Source of the DNA: Methanomassiliicoccales archaeon
GTDB taxonomy: Archaea; Thermoplasmatota; Thermoplasmata; Methanomassiliicoccales; UBA472
NCBI GenBank assembly: GCA_038740345.1
Contig: JAVYMA010000012.1
Coordinates: 1 to 62,187 of the forward strand
DNA length: 62,187 nucleotides
Direction of reading: 5' to 3'
In this document: in pieces, positions 8,841 to 17,272 of the stretch
How positions within the stretch are numbered: position 1 is the stretch's first letter
Layout: each line of letters starts with the position of its first letter
Position numbers and translations under genes: made by a program
Notes under the pieces: generated by a model
Told to the model about the DNA's origin: nothing
What the model saw: only the letters and a program-made list of their open reading frames with translations
Database searches by the model: none

Positions 8841-9098
8841 TTATTTTATCGTCTCCAATTGGCTGATTATATTCCAGATTAGGGTACGACCATGCAAGGG
8901 TATGTTGGGGTCGTTGGCCAGCTCATCCAATATGAAGATAGCGCTGGCTGCCCTTACATCCAAGGCCTCTTTCTGTTGCAGCAGTCTTTCTTTGGCCGAG
9001 GTCGCCCCCCGCCTGATATTTCTAGGGACCGATGTATCCTCTGCCAGTTGGTCAAGGACATCGATGATCTGCTTCATCTTTGTGTCCGCGTCTACCAT
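8841..9098 (-). CDS. UPF0147 family protein
   Basis: An 85-residue all-helical protein matching the archaeal UPF0147 family (IIDVLDQLAEDTSVPRNIRR, then ALDVRAASAIFILDELANDPNIP). The repeat-like use of 'D-x-x-P' turns between helices is typical. Function is unknown. It lies 35 bases downstream of the Lrp-type gene on the same strand and may share its transcript. Confidence 0.85.
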   Translation of the reverse strand: MVDADTKMKQIIDVLDQLAEDTSVPRNIRRGATSAKERLLQQKEALDVRAASAIFILDELANDPNIPLHGRTLIWNIISQLETIK

Positions 9099-9133
9099 GC
9101 ATCATCCCTCCTGGATCGTGAGAATATTTCGGT

Positions 9134-9487
9134 TCAGGCATCGCCTGTCGTCTCGCTCTCGCCTGGTTCGAAACGCAGCTCGCCCCGTTCCTTGAAAGTG
9201 CTCACCACCATTAGCGTCTTTGTATCTTTTACACCTTCTATCTTGGAAAGGTCTTCGATTATGAATCTTTTCAACTGGTTATAGGTCTGAACCTTAACTT
9301 TGGCCACTATATCCGTATCCCCCGTGACCAGAAACACATCCTCCACTGGCAGGAAACCGGAGATCCTTTCCGCAATTTTATCGGCATCTTTAGTGTCGAC
9401 CTTGAGATTGATAAGGGCGGTGACCTGCTCATCGCCATAATAGTTTGAGATGACCTCATCCAGATCCGATTTGTCAGTTTCCTGCAT
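9134..9487 (-). CDS. Lrp/AsnC ligand-binding (RAM) domain protein without HTH
   Basis: About 117 residues from ATG 9487, preceded by GGAGGTT at a spacing of eight. The longer frame to 9571 reads through that site and is not family-like. From ~residue 20 the protein is a RAM/AsnC C-terminal domain (TALINLKVDTKDADKIAERI, VEDVFLVTGDTDIVAKVKV, IEGVKDTKTLMVV). The N-terminal helix-turn-helix of full Lrp regulators is absent. Such stand-alone RAM proteins can act as amino-acid-binding partners of full Lrp proteins. It ends in an acidic tail. It sits between the 55-aa gene and UPF0147 on the same strand. Confidence 0.82.
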   Translation of the reverse strand: MQETDKSDLDEVISNYYGDEQVTALINLKVDTKDADKIAERISGFLPVEDVFLVTGDTDIVAKVKVQTYNQLKRFIIEDLSKIEGVKDTKTLMVVSTFKERGELRFEPGESETTGDA

Positions 9488-9590
9488 ATGTTTAACCTCC
9501 ATTTCCGCCCTAAGGAAACGGCATCTCCTCCCATCAAGCCCGATATAGGACATCACCAACGCCAAGAGCAATAAGCTCTCAGCGTCGAGT

Positions 9591-9758
9591 TTACATAGCG
9601 GTCTCGAACTCTTCCTGGAGGTCGATTATGACCTGCTCTAGCACCTCCTCGAAGCTAGAGCTGCGGTACTCCCTCATTCCTCCTAGGTCGCTCTGCACTC
9701 TGGCGATGTAAGTATTGTTATTCTTGAGGAACTCCACATTGCACAGGGTCTCTTCCAT
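9591..9758 (-). CDS. Small hypothetical protein (55 aa)
   Basis: The ATG at 9758 is chosen because GAGGTG precedes it by six bases; the frame upstream to 9812 is not supported. The product is a small acidic alpha/beta protein (VEFLKNNNTYIARVQSDLGG, then SSFEEVLEQVIIDLQEEFE). The pattern of a beta hairpin followed by a long helix resembles small adaptor or dodecin-size folds, but I do not recognise a family. It is the first gene after the promoter at 9813-9839 and precedes the stand-alone RAM protein by 103 bases, so a shared unit is plausible. Confidence 0.6.
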   Translation of the reverse strand: MEETLCNVEFLKNNNTYIARVQSDLGGMREYRSSSFEEVLEQVIIDLQEEFETAM

Positions 9759-9812
9759 TTGCTTCACCTCTAGCTGCTTCGAGCGAGGGCAGATATCAAG
9801 CGCCGAATACAC

Positions 9813-9839
9813 GGTTCACTATTTAAAAATTCGTGAACC
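9813..9839 (-). promoter_or_regulatory. TATA box enclosed by a 7-13-7 inverted repeat
   Basis: GGTTCAC (9813-9819) and GTGAACC (9833-9839) are exact complements. Between them lies TATTTAAAAATTC, a good TATA box for the minus-strand 55-aa gene, whose ATG is about 60 bases further on. A dimeric regulator bound here would cover the TATA box. Possible candidates are Lrp-family proteins such as the neighbouring one, but that one lacks a DNA-binding domain. Confidence 0.55.
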
Positions 9840-9881
9840 TAAGATTTGTACTTTTAAGCTTGCCAGTCATTAAATCAATCT

Positions 9882-10370
9882 CTAGAGCCCTTGTGGATTT
9901 GGGGGTTCTTCGTTCTCCATTTTATAAATCTTCTTCTCCATGTAGAAGGCGTCATGGCCCGCGCCATAATAGTTTTTTATGATGCCCGCAATTTCATATC
10001 CCTGCCTTAAATAAAGGTGTAAAGCTATCAAGTTGGAGATGGAGACTTCCAGAGATATCTCCCTCACCCCTTTTTCTATGCATCCCAGCTCTACTTTCTC
10101 CATTAATCTTTTAGCCACGCCCCTACCCCTGAATGCGGGAAGAACGGCAAGGGATACCAGTCTTGCGCTTTCCCTTGCATCCAAATAAGCCGAGGCATAC
10201 CCCGTTAGTACCCCATCTGTCTCATCCACCACGGTCATGAAGGCGTTTGAGCACAAAAGAAAGGCCAGAAGCGCTCGGGGAAATCTTTCTTTACGGAATG
10301 AGGAGCGCTCAATCCTCTCCAATCCTCGAAGGTCGTCCTCCTTTGCAAGCCTCACGACCATGCCAAGCAA
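9882..10370 (-). CDS. GNAT N-acetyltransferase (RimI-like)
   Basis: A 162-residue GNAT enzyme. The acetyl-CoA-binding motif A is clear (VSLAVLPAFRGRGVAKRLM), followed by ISLEVSISNLIALHLYLRQGYEIAGIIKNYY, which is characteristic of RimI/Ard1-type protein N-terminal acetyltransferases. The start is either ATG 10370 or the Met three codons in (MVVRLAKEDD). It diverges from asnS across ~80 bases that hold a TATA-like AACATATCC. Acting on protein N termini is the family's usual role; the substrate here is inferred. Confidence 0.82.
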   Translation of the reverse strand: MLGMVVRLAKEDDLRGLERIERSSFRKERFPRALLAFLLCSNAFMTVVDETDGVLTGYASAYLDARESARLVSLAVLPAFRGRGVAKRLMEKVELGCIEKGVREISLEVSISNLIALHLYLRQGYEIAGIIKNYYGAGHDAFYMEKKIYKMENEEPPNPQGL

Positions 10371-10452
10371 TCAATCGACACCGAAGATAAACATATCCTT
10401 TCTCGAACCCGCGCCTATCATCCATGGGACCGAAAGGGAAAACTATCTGTAA

Positions 10453-11766
10453 GTGGTTGAAGAGCCTATGGTCCCCTCCAGGAAGATCTCTCAGATTTTC
10501 GCCTCCCCTGCAGAGGGAGGCAGTGAGACCATAAAAGGATGGATATACCGCATTCGCAGTAGCGGTGCCATCGTCTTTGCGGTGGTGCGGGACTCAACTG
10601 GCATAATGCAGGTGACGGTGAAAAAGGGCTCCCTACCCGAAGAAGAATTCGAAGCGGCGAAATCTGCTCCAGTGGAGTCGTCAGTGATCGTGAGCGGAGA
10701 GCTTCGTGAGGATCCTCGAGCTCCAGGTGGTTATGAGATAAAGGCAACCCGCTTTAAGCTGGTATCCTTAGCACAGCCATTTCCCATCACGGAGTATCAG
10801 AGCGAAGAGCTTCTGCTGGACAATCGTCATCTCTGGATTAGGTCCAGGGAGCAGGCAGCGGTGATGAAAGTGAAAGCCTCTTTGTTGGAAGGGGCCAGGG
10901 AATGGTTGAAGCATAACGATTTCATCGAGGTCACCCCACCCGTTCTAACGCAGAATGCATGCGAGGGCGGGGTGACCCTGTTTAAGCTAAAATACTTCGA
11001 TCGCGAAGCGTATCTAAGTCAGAGTGCCCAGATGTATTTGGAAGCACTGATATTTTCCTTGGAGCGAGTGTATTCCCTAACCCCTTCTTTCCGGGCCGAG
11101 AAATCTAGGACCACGAGGCACCTTACCGAGTACTGGCACCTGGAACTCGAGGAGGCCTGGATGGATAATGAAGAGAACATGGAGGTGCAGGAAGGACTGG
11201 TCGCGGCCATGGTGGAAAAGGCGAGGGTCGAGCGTCCTGAGGAATTGAGATTGCTAGGAAGGGATCCGAATGATTTGAAGGAGGTACGCCCACCCTTCAA
11301 GCGAACACCTTATTCCCAGGCCATAGAAAAGCTGAGATCCCTCGGCTTCGAGCTTAACTTCGGAAGCGATCTGGGGGCACCTGAGGAAAGGGCTTTCACT
11401 GCAGACGAGAAAGTCCCAGTCTTCATCACCAATTTCCCCAAAGAGATAAAGGCCTTCTATATGAAGGAAGATCCTCAAGATCCCAGGACCGTCAAATGTT
11501 CCGACCTTTTAGCCCCAGAGGGTTATGGAGAGATAATCGGGGGCTCAGAGAGGGAGACAGACCTGGAAAAACTAATACAAAGGCTTCAACAAGACAACAT
11601 ACCTATCGAGGCCTATCAATGGTACCTGGATCTTAGGAGGTTTGGATCCGTGCCGCATTCAGGCTTTGGCTTGGGCGTGGAGAGGGTCGTGCGGTGGATC
11701 TGCAAGCTGGAGCACATCCGTGACGCAGTGCCATTTCCCCGCACCGTAGCTCGCTGCTATCCCTGA
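10453..11766 (+). CDS. asnS: Asparaginyl-tRNA synthetase
   Basis: A 437-residue class IIb aminoacyl-tRNA synthetase with an N-terminal OB anticodon-binding fold (TIKGWIYRIRSSGAIVFAVVRD) and a catalytic core. Motif 2 reads FRAEKSRTTRHLTEYWHLELE and motif 3 GFGLGVERVVRWI. The choice of AsnRS over AspRS rests on NACEGGVTLFKLKYF, EAYLSQSAQMYLEAL and the ending DAVPFPRTVARCYP, all closer to archaeal AsnRS. A GTG at 10453 opens the frame; ATG 10468 is an alternative. If correct, the organism charges tRNA-Asn directly. Its last 10 bases overlap the convergent peptidase gene. Confidence 0.82.
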   Translation: MVEEPMVPSRKISQIFASPAEGGSETIKGWIYRIRSSGAIVFAVVRDSTGIMQVTVKKGSLPEEEFEAAKSAPVESSVIVSGELREDPRAPGGYEIKATRFKLVSLAQPFPITEYQSEELLLDNRHLWIRSREQAAVMKVKASLLEGAREWLKHNDFIEVTPPVLTQNACEGGVTLFKLKYFDREAYLSQSAQMYLEALIFSLERVYSLTPSFRAEKSRTTRHLTEYWHLELEEAWMDNEENMEVQEGLVAAMVEKARVERPEELRLLGRDPNDLKEVRPPFKRTPYSQAIEKLRSLGFELNFGSDLGAPEERAFTADEKVPVFITNFPKEIKAFYMKEDPQDPRTVKCSDLLAPEGYGEIIGGSERETDLEKLIQRLQQDNIPIEAYQWYLDLRRFGSVPHSGFGLGVERVVRWICKLEHIRDAVPFPRTVARCYP

Positions 11767-12842
11767 GCCATCCGCTCCGCCATCGCCGTATAAATTTCCA
11801 CTGCCCGTTCTAGCTGCCATCTCTCCACATACTCGTCGTCCGCATGCGCCATGGTCATGGCTCCAGGTCCGCAGACCAAGACATTAGGGTTCACAGCAGC
11901 GTAGATCGGGGCCTCTGTGGCATAGGGCACGATGGTGAGTTCAGAACCCGTAACTTCTTGTGCCAATCGTGCTATCTCTGAGTTGGGGTCCGCCTCATAG
12001 GCTTCCAGTTCATATAGCATCTGGATATCATAGTCCGCGCCTTTCAGCTCATCCATTATGATGGTCCTGACCTTTTGATAGGTCAAAGGCTTGGGAAAGC
12101 GGGCATCTATGTCCACCTCGCATTTATCGGGGACCATGTTGGATTTGATACCCCCTCGAATCATGGAGATGCAGAGAGTCATATCTTCAGTGGGTCCTTC
12201 GGGAGCCCTTGCCCACTTATTCAATCGTTCAAGGAGGGACGACATCTTCTGTATGGCGTTCTCCCCCAGCCAGGGCTGGCTCGCATGAGCCGCTGTGCCA
12301 TAGGTGGTGAGACGGAAGCGTGAAATGCCTTTCTCCTTATAGGCTGGAAGAAGATCGGTGGGCTCACCAACCAATATGCCCTTGGCCTCCTTTACCACGT
12401 CTAGCTCGGCAAGAGCGTATGCCCCTGTCATCTTCTCCTCCTCATCCGTGGTCAAAAGGACGGAGAAGCGAAGATCCTGGCGCATTAATTCGACGCAGGC
12501 GTGCAACATTGATGCCACCGCACCCTTCATGTCCGCCGCCCCCCTGCCATATATACGACCGCCTACCACCTGTCCTTGCTCCATCTCCCAATTGTTCCCT
12601 ATAGGGACGGTGTCCAAATGACCTGAGAGGATGAGGCCACCTGCACCATTAGTAGCGCATATCGCCGGCAAGTTCTCCTGCCCATGCAAAGTGACGCTCA
12701 TGCCCAGGTCCGAGAACCAATCCATCACATAGGAGACGATCTGGTACTTATCCTGGCCATAAGCGCTGGGCCGGGCTAGCAGATCCAGAAGGGTTTGCAC
12801 CACCTTACCTGTGCGCCGCGGCATCCAGTTCACCCAGCTCAA
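11757..12842 (-). CDS. M20-family zinc peptidase/deacylase (ArgE/DapE-like)
   Basis: A 361-residue metallohydrolase of the M20 family. Metal ligands are visible: His in LILSGHLDTVP with the conserved Asp two residues on, the bridging Asp in GRGAADMKGA, the catalytic Glu pair in TTDEEE, and Glu in VGEPTD. A dimerisation domain lies between residues ~175 and 285. Relatives remove acyl or succinyl groups from ornithine, lysine or diaminopimelate precursors, or cleave dipeptides; the substrate cannot be fixed here. It follows gcvT by 24 bases on the same strand. Confidence 0.85.
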   Translation of the reverse strand: MSWVNWMPRRTGKVVQTLLDLLARPSAYGQDKYQIVSYVMDWFSDLGMSVTLHGQENLPAICATNGAGGLILSGHLDTVPIGNNWEMEQGQVVGGRIYGRGAADMKGAVASMLHACVELMRQDLRFSVLLTTDEEEKMTGAYALAELDVVKEAKGILVGEPTDLLPAYKEKGISRFRLTTYGTAAHASQPWLGENAIQKMSSLLERLNKWARAPEGPTEDMTLCISMIRGGIKSNMVPDKCEVDIDARFPKPLTYQKVRTIIMDELKGADYDIQMLYELEAYEADPNSEIARLAQEVTGSELTIVPYATEAPIYAAVNPNVLVCGPGAMTMAHADDEYVERWQLERAVEIYTAMAERMAQG

Positions 12843-12866
12843 ATAATCGATTAAGACTTATGATCG

Positions 12867-14066
12867 CTATTCCGCAGTTCTACTCCGCCTGATGAAGGGC
12901 GGTCTTACCACCTCAGCCTTCACACTCGCCCCTCTTATGGCAATCTCCAGCCGCGACCCTTCCTGATGATACGGTGGTCGCACATAGCCCATTCCGATTC
13001 CTTTTTTAAGGCAGGGCGACATGGTACCGCTAGTCACCCGTCCCACCACCTCTCCTTTGGCCATTATTTCATAGCCATGGCGCGGTACGCCTTTCTCTAA
13101 GAGCTCTAGGCAAACTAGCCTCTCATAATCACCGTACTCCTTTTGTCTCATGAGTGCTTCTTTGCCGATGAAATCCTTGTCCATCTTGAGGACCCATGCT
13201 GGTCCCGTCTGCAGAGTGCTCTGGGAGCCATCGAAGTCAGTCCCGGAGAGAAGGAAACCCATCTCCAGACGCAAGGTGTCACGGGCTCCGAGTCCGCATG
13301 GCTTAAGACCTTTATCAGCTCCAGTCCTAAGTAGGATCTGCCAGAGGATGGGAGCCACGGCGTTCTCCACCATAATCTCGAAACCATCCTCGCCGGTATA
13401 TCCGGTTCGGCATAGGTAGGCAGTCTCATTGAATCCTAGCTGACCCTTGGTTTTGGGTCGGCATTTGCTTTCCAGAATATCGCACAAGAATCCAGTGGGC
13501 TGATACCTGTCGAATAAGCCTTCAGTGAGATCGGGATCCGCGAACAGCTCTGTCAGCTCGCAGGAATTGCGTCTCAGGGCTGAGAGATCGGAGAAGGTCA
13601 GGTCTTCAAGTATCTCGGAGGATTTGGGTCCCTGAAGGGCGATGCAGGCGATGCGGTCGGATAAGTCCAATATCTCCTGTCCCATGCTATGCGATTGAAG
13701 CCAGGCTAACACCTTCCCCCTACCAGACGCGTTAGGAACCATCAGATATATCTCCTCAGCATAATGATAGATGATTACGTCATCGATGATGTGGCCCTGC
13801 TCGTTTAGAATATGACTGTAAATCCCTCTGCCCGGGGGAATATCCTCAACCTTGTTGGTGCATAGCTTTGCTAAAGCCTCGCGCGCACCCTTTCCTCTTA
13901 TCAAGATGTCTCCCATATGAGAAACATCGAAGACGCCAGCGGCTTTTCGCACAGCCATGTGCTCTTCTATGATACTGGAATACTGTATAGGCATCTCCCA
14001 GCCGGCGAAGGGCCCCATTTTGGCGCCTAATCGCACATGCTGCTCGTGAAGAGGGGTTTGGAGCAT
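12867..14066 (-). CDS. gcvT: Glycine-cleavage T protein (aminomethyltransferase)
   Basis: A 399-residue protein matching GcvT, which moves the methylene group of the aminomethyl-lipoyl H protein to tetrahydrofolate (or an archaeal pterin) and releases ammonia. Signatures are the N-terminal [44 protein letters not shown] and [19 protein letters not shown]. Length is normal. No gcvP or gcvH lies in this window, so the partners must be elsewhere if the system is complete. A TATA-like element (AATAATTTA on the minus strand, near 14100) is upstream. Confidence 0.9.
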   Translation of the reverse strand: MLQTPLHEQHVRLGAKMGPFAGWEMPIQYSSIIEEHMAVRKAAGVFDVSHMGDILIRGKGAREALAKLCTNKVEDIPPGRGIYSHILNEQGHIIDDVIIYHYAEEIYLMVPNASGRGKVLAWLQSHSMGQEILDLSDRIACIALQGPKSSEILEDLTFSDLSALRRNSCELTELFADPDLTEGLFDRYQPTGFLCDILESKCRPKTKGQLGFNETAYLCRTGYTGEDGFEIMVENAVAPILWQILLRTGADKGLKPCGLGARDTLRLEMGFLLSGTDFDGSQSTLQTGPAWVLKMDKDFIGKEALMRQKEYGDYERLVCLELLEKGVPRHGYEIMAKGEVVGRVTSGTMSPCLKKGIGMGYVRPPYHQEGSRLEIAIRGASVKAEVVRPPFIRRSRTAE

Positions 14067-14130
14067 AGATACACCGAGCCAAAGATAAGCCGAATAACGC
14101 TAAATTATTTTCCAGCTCCCTCAGCTGCTT

Positions 14131-15303
14131 TCATTGCATCATGGACTCCAGCTTCTCTTTTAATATCGAAGCGGGGATGTCCGGGAGGGAGATGTAGGTG
14201 GTCCTCCCTCCACCTGAGGGCTCGCCCGCTACTTTGGTGCTGATCAGCCCTTCATTGGCCAGGTCTTGAAGGTAGGCCCAGAATTGAGTGTGTGCGCGCG
14301 CCTTCTCCCCATATTCCTCAGCTACCACTCTATACACCCTTTCTACCTCACCTGTGGTGACATACGCCTCTCCCTTGATAGCGCGAGCGATGGAAAGCAG
14401 AACCAACTTCCTCTGCTTATCCAACTCCTCGATCTTACTCTCGGTTACCACAGAGTAGGTGAGAGCTTTGGCCGCGCGCACGTGCTCTGCCGTCACCCTC
14501 TCTGCGGATTCCTCCTCTGCCAGCATTCCTGCTTTTTCCAATAGTTCGATGGCGAAGCGGGCATCTCCGAACTCTGAGGCAATGTCTCCGATCAGGTCGA
14601 TGCATTCCCTGCTTATCGCCTCGGGGAACATGGCCAGGGCGGCACGATCCGCCACGATATCTGCGAGTTCTTCGGCGTTGTAACGGTCAAAGACCACAAC
14701 GTTCGCCCTTTTGAACGTGGAGGCAGAGGCAGGGTCCAACATCTCCAGGATTTGGCGCTGTGAAACCAGAATCAATGACAGCGAGGCTCTTCCAGCCACC
14801 TTCTCTTCATCGAAGCGTGATAGATGATATACTAAGTCTCCCGCACCCTTTCGCAGGAGAACATCCGCCTCATCCAAGACTACAACCAGATGGATCCTGC
14901 GTTTATCGATGTGCTTGCGCAGGGAGCGCAGCATCTCCGCGGAGGAGAAGCCTCTATCGGGAAAGCGCTCGTCGAAGTGTGTAACCAAACGTAATAGTAC
15001 ACTGGATTCTGTGTTCCTTTGACGGCAATTCACTATAACGAAATCTATGGCCCTCTCTTTTGCCTGTGCCTCCCTCACAAGGTCGAGGCAGAATCGTTTT
15101 GAGGTTGCCGTTTTTCCTGTGCCTACGGGTCCCGTGAGGAGGGCGGTTTGGGAAACCCCCTCCTCCAGTAATGGGCGAAATAGCATCCAGAGTTTAGCTA
15201 GCTGATTCTCTCTATGCACTAGCTTTTCCGGCACATAGTCGAAGCTTAATTTGGACACATCTTTGAATATCCTAGAATTACGCTCCTGGTATTCGCCCCT
15301 CAC
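14131..15303 (-). CDS. cdc6: Cdc6/Orc1 replication initiator
   Basis: A 390-residue archaeal Orc1/Cdc6 protein that binds origins and loads the MCM helicase. The AAA+ domain has Walker A TGPVGTGKT (about residue 58), Walker B VVLDEAD (about residue 142) and a sensor-1 region (LSLILVSQR). The C-terminal ~100 residues form a winged helix (AYVTTGEVERVYRVVAEEYG, then YLQDLANEGLI). It lies 7 bases behind the NIF3-family gene, in the same transcript, so there is no room for an origin directly upstream. I found no convincing ORB-like repeats in the flanks by eye. Confidence 0.92.
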   Translation of the reverse strand: MRGEYQERNSRIFKDVSKLSFDYVPEKLVHRENQLAKLWMLFRPLLEEGVSQTALLTGPVGTGKTATSKRFCLDLVREAQAKERAIDFVIVNCRQRNTESSVLLRLVTHFDERFPDRGFSSAEMLRSLRKHIDKRRIHLVVVLDEADVLLRKGAGDLVYHLSRFDEEKVAGRASLSLILVSQRQILEMLDPASASTFKRANVVVFDRYNAEELADIVADRAALAMFPEAISRECIDLIGDIASEFGDARFAIELLEKAGMLAEEESAERVTAEHVRAAKALTYSVVTESKIEELDKQRKLVLLSIARAIKGEAYVTTGEVERVYRVVAEEYGEKARAHTQFWAYLQDLANEGLISTKVAGEPSGGGRTTYISLPDIPASILKEKLESMMQ

Positions 15304-15310
15304 ACACCCC

Positions 15311-16279
15311 TCACCTTTTCCCTCTTCTGACCCTTATAAACCCTGAGAAAGGCTCCACCTTTACACCCTGTTTTTCCAGCATATCAGCGAAGAGATTGAT
15401 CCCTATCGAATCCGAGGCCATATGGCTGGAGACCACCAGATTGACATGCGCTTTCTTCGCCTCCTCGATATGGTTGTCAGGCACATGCATGCAGACAATG
15501 GTTCCTATTCCTGCCTTGGCCAGGGCATCGTACATTTCCTTGGGGCCAGCGGTGCCTCCAGCGAACTTCACCAGCACCTTCCCTGCCCTGCGGCTCTTAT
15601 CGCCCACCAGTACTTCAGGCGAATTATTATATCGTGCGGCTTGGTCCTGCTCGGGCAGGTTCAGCAGGATATCGATGACGTCGGAGACCTTGCGCGGTTT
15701 CCTCTTATCCATTAGCCTCTGCACATATCTCTGACCTAGCATGTCGCAGGGGGAATGCAGGCACATCAAAGGTATACCCAGGAGTCGGGCCGCGTCCACT
15801 GGCTGATTGAAGTTGCCAGGGTGTACTCCACGCATCACCTCCTTAATCCTCGGAGCCATGATATCCTCGATGACATTGATAGGTACTCCATAATCATGGT
15901 ACATATCCTCCTGCACATGTAGCATTTCAGGGAAAAGGCCTCTAGCTTTTCCTAAAGGATGGTGGCTGATTATAAGATCCACATCCTTTCCCCTCTCCCT
16001 AAGGCGGTCGGCAAGGAGCACCTCTCCCGAGGTTACATCGATGCCGAAAAGCACGCTCTTAACCTCCATGTCATCATCGCCGAACAGAATTCTGGAATCA
16101 TGATAGGGATTCCAGAGAAGATCCTTATCGAATCTATCCTTGGATTTTTCATCCAATTTTTCAAATTTCTCTTTCTGGCTCCTCAACTCCGCCTCAATCT
16201 CTTTCTTAGTGCGGGGATCTGCCTCCATTCCCGCCTTCACTGCGAGTTTATAGATCTCATCAAGTCTCATACCGCTCAT
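15311..16279 (-). CDS. NIF3-like (NGG1p-interacting factor 3) family protein
   Basis: A 322-residue protein matching the archaeal NIF3-like family. It has GIDVTSGEVLLADRLRE, the metal-site segment LIISHHPLGKARGL, LMCLHSPCDML and the C-terminal VVSSHMASDSIGINLFADML. A helical ~75-residue N-terminal extension with many Lys and Glu precedes the core. The biochemical role of the family is unsettled (metal-dependent hydrolase fold). It shares a promoter with cdc6; no functional link is shown. A TATA box about 20-30 bases upstream suggests leaderless translation. Confidence 0.82.
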   Translation of the reverse strand: MSGMRLDEIYKLAVKAGMEADPRTKKEIEAELRSQKEKFEKLDEKSKDRFDKDLLWNPYHDSRILFGDDDMEVKSVLFGIDVTSGEVLLADRLRERGKDVDLIISHHPLGKARGLFPEMLHVQEDMYHDYGVPINVIEDIMAPRIKEVMRGVHPGNFNQPVDAARLLGIPLMCLHSPCDMLGQRYVQRLMDKRKPRKVSDVIDILLNLPEQDQAARYNNSPEVLVGDKSRRAGKVLVKFAGGTAGPKEMYDALAKAGIGTIVCMHVPDNHIEEAKKAHVNLVVSSHMASDSIGINLFADMLEKQGVKVEPFSGFIRVRRGKR

Positions 16280-16296
16280 CGAAGAAGAAGGTCGTG

Positions 16297-16308
16297 CTTA
16301 TTTAACCT
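16297..16308 (-). promoter_or_regulatory. TATA box of the NIF3-cdc6 operon
   Basis: GGTTAAATAAGC on the minus strand is 18-29 bases before the ATG at 16279, with no Shine-Dalgarno between. This indicates a leaderless or nearly leaderless mRNA for NIF3-cdc6. Confidence 0.5.
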
Positions 16309-16427
16309 TGTCTCATTCCCTGGCGCGCGAATACAAAACACCTAGCACCAGCATGATGAGGTGTGTGCCTTAGCGTCAAAACGTAATTATATCCTGCTGT
16401 TCATGATTCGCTATTGAGTGAGCTCGA

Positions 16428-16760
16428 ATGGTAGTCGACCAAATGCTTAGGACCACGATAGGTGTGAGCAACACTGAAGACTTGATAATAGAGGCCATTA
16501 GGGACCTAGTCAAGGATGAGATCAAAAGGCAGATAAAGCAGAAGATCGAGGAGAACCCACAGCTTAAGGCGGAACTCAAGGAGGCAGTAAAGGAATTTCT
16601 CGACGCAAAGATGCGTGAGGCTTATGCCCTGGTGAAGATGGCTAAGTGCTCCGCGGAGTTAGGCGTCAAGTTTGTTCCCGAGGATATGAAGGCGAAATTG
16701 ACCCATGAGGTGGCGGAGCTCATTGAGAAGGAGGTCGCGCAAGTCATAGAGAAGATGTGA
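16428..16760 (+). CDS. Hypothetical helical protein (110 aa)
   Basis: A 110-residue, highly charged, almost wholly helical protein (LVKDEIKRQIKQKIEENP, LKAELKEAVKEFLDAKM, ending ELIEKEVAQVIEKM). Heptad-like spacing suggests a coiled coil or small helical bundle. One cysteine is in the middle. I do not recognise the family. It stands alone, with a TATA-like AATTATATCC about 40 bases upstream and the convergent ribosomal operon downstream. The reading frame has codon choice like its neighbours, which supports its being real. Confidence 0.7.
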   Translation: MVVDQMLRTTIGVSNTEDLIIEAIRDLVKDEIKRQIKQKIEENPQLKAELKEAVKEFLDAKMREAYALVKMAKCSAELGVKFVPEDMKAKLTHEVAELIEKEVAQVIEKM

Positions 16761-16862
16761 AATGTCGAACGGCGTATCTATCATATTCCAGTTTTAAAGG
16801 TTCAGACTCAGGCCAAACACTTTGTGAGAAGAATATTTAGATAATTGGTTTAGGTGGCCTGA

Positions 16863-16896
16863 CAGGAGCAGCTCGTAGGATGCCGAGCGGCTCCTG
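16863..16896 (-). terminator. 12-bp hairpin downstream of the rpl12 operon
   Basis: CAGGAGC + GCTCG (16863-16875, one unpaired A) pairs with CGAGC + GCTCCTG (16884-16896, one unpaired G) around an 8-base loop. It lies about 46 bases past the P1 stop codon on the minus strand. It is likely the 3' end structure of the L1-P0-P1 transcript. The rest of the 16761-16942 gap shows no gene. Confidence 0.6.
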
Positions 16897-16942
16897 ATGG
16901 GCCGGAAACAGGTGAGGGCGGGGCGAACCTGCGCTGCTCGGC

Positions 16943-17254
16943 TCAACCGAACAGAGCACCGAGGCCGGCTGCAGCCTCTTCCTCGCTGACCTGTTCCTTC
17001 TTCTCCTCTTCCTTCTTCGCTTCCTTCTTCTCCGCGGCTGGAGCGGCAGCTGCTGCAGGGGCAGCGGCGGGGGTCGCAATGACGGCGCTCTTAATAGCCT
17101 CGTCGATATTGACACCCTCGAGAGAAGCGGTAAGGGCCTTTATCCTTGTGACATCGGGTTCGACCCCGGCGCCTCTTAGGACATTGGCGACCGCGTCCTC
17201 GGTGATCTGCTTTCCAGCGGCGTGAAGAACCAAAGCGCTGTATACATACTCCAT
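16943..17254 (-). CDS. rpl12: Ribosomal protein P1 (L12, archaeal stalk)
   Basis: A 103-residue archaeal P1/L12 stalk protein. It has an N-terminal dimerisation helix bundle ([20 protein letters not shown]), an Ala-rich hinge, a Lys/Glu run and the C-terminal factor-binding tail [13 protein letters not shown]. It binds elongation factors at the ribosomal stalk through P0. A strong Shine-Dalgarno (AAAGGAGG) fills the 18-base gap after rplP0, as expected for a protein needed in several copies per ribosome. Confidence 0.96.
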   Translation of the reverse strand: MEYVYSALVLHAAGKQITEDAVANVLRGAGVEPDVTRIKALTASLEGVNIDEAIKSAVIATPAAAPAAAAAPAAEKKEAKKEEEKKEQVSEEEAAAGLGALFG

Positions 17255-17272
17255 GTTTTTGCCTCCTTTATC

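Noticed and set aside
16338-16364. ACACCT/AGGTGT inverted repeat near cdc6-NIF3 as an origin element
   Set aside because: The stem is only 6 bp with a 15-base gap, is not repeated nearby and does not match known ORB elements by eye.
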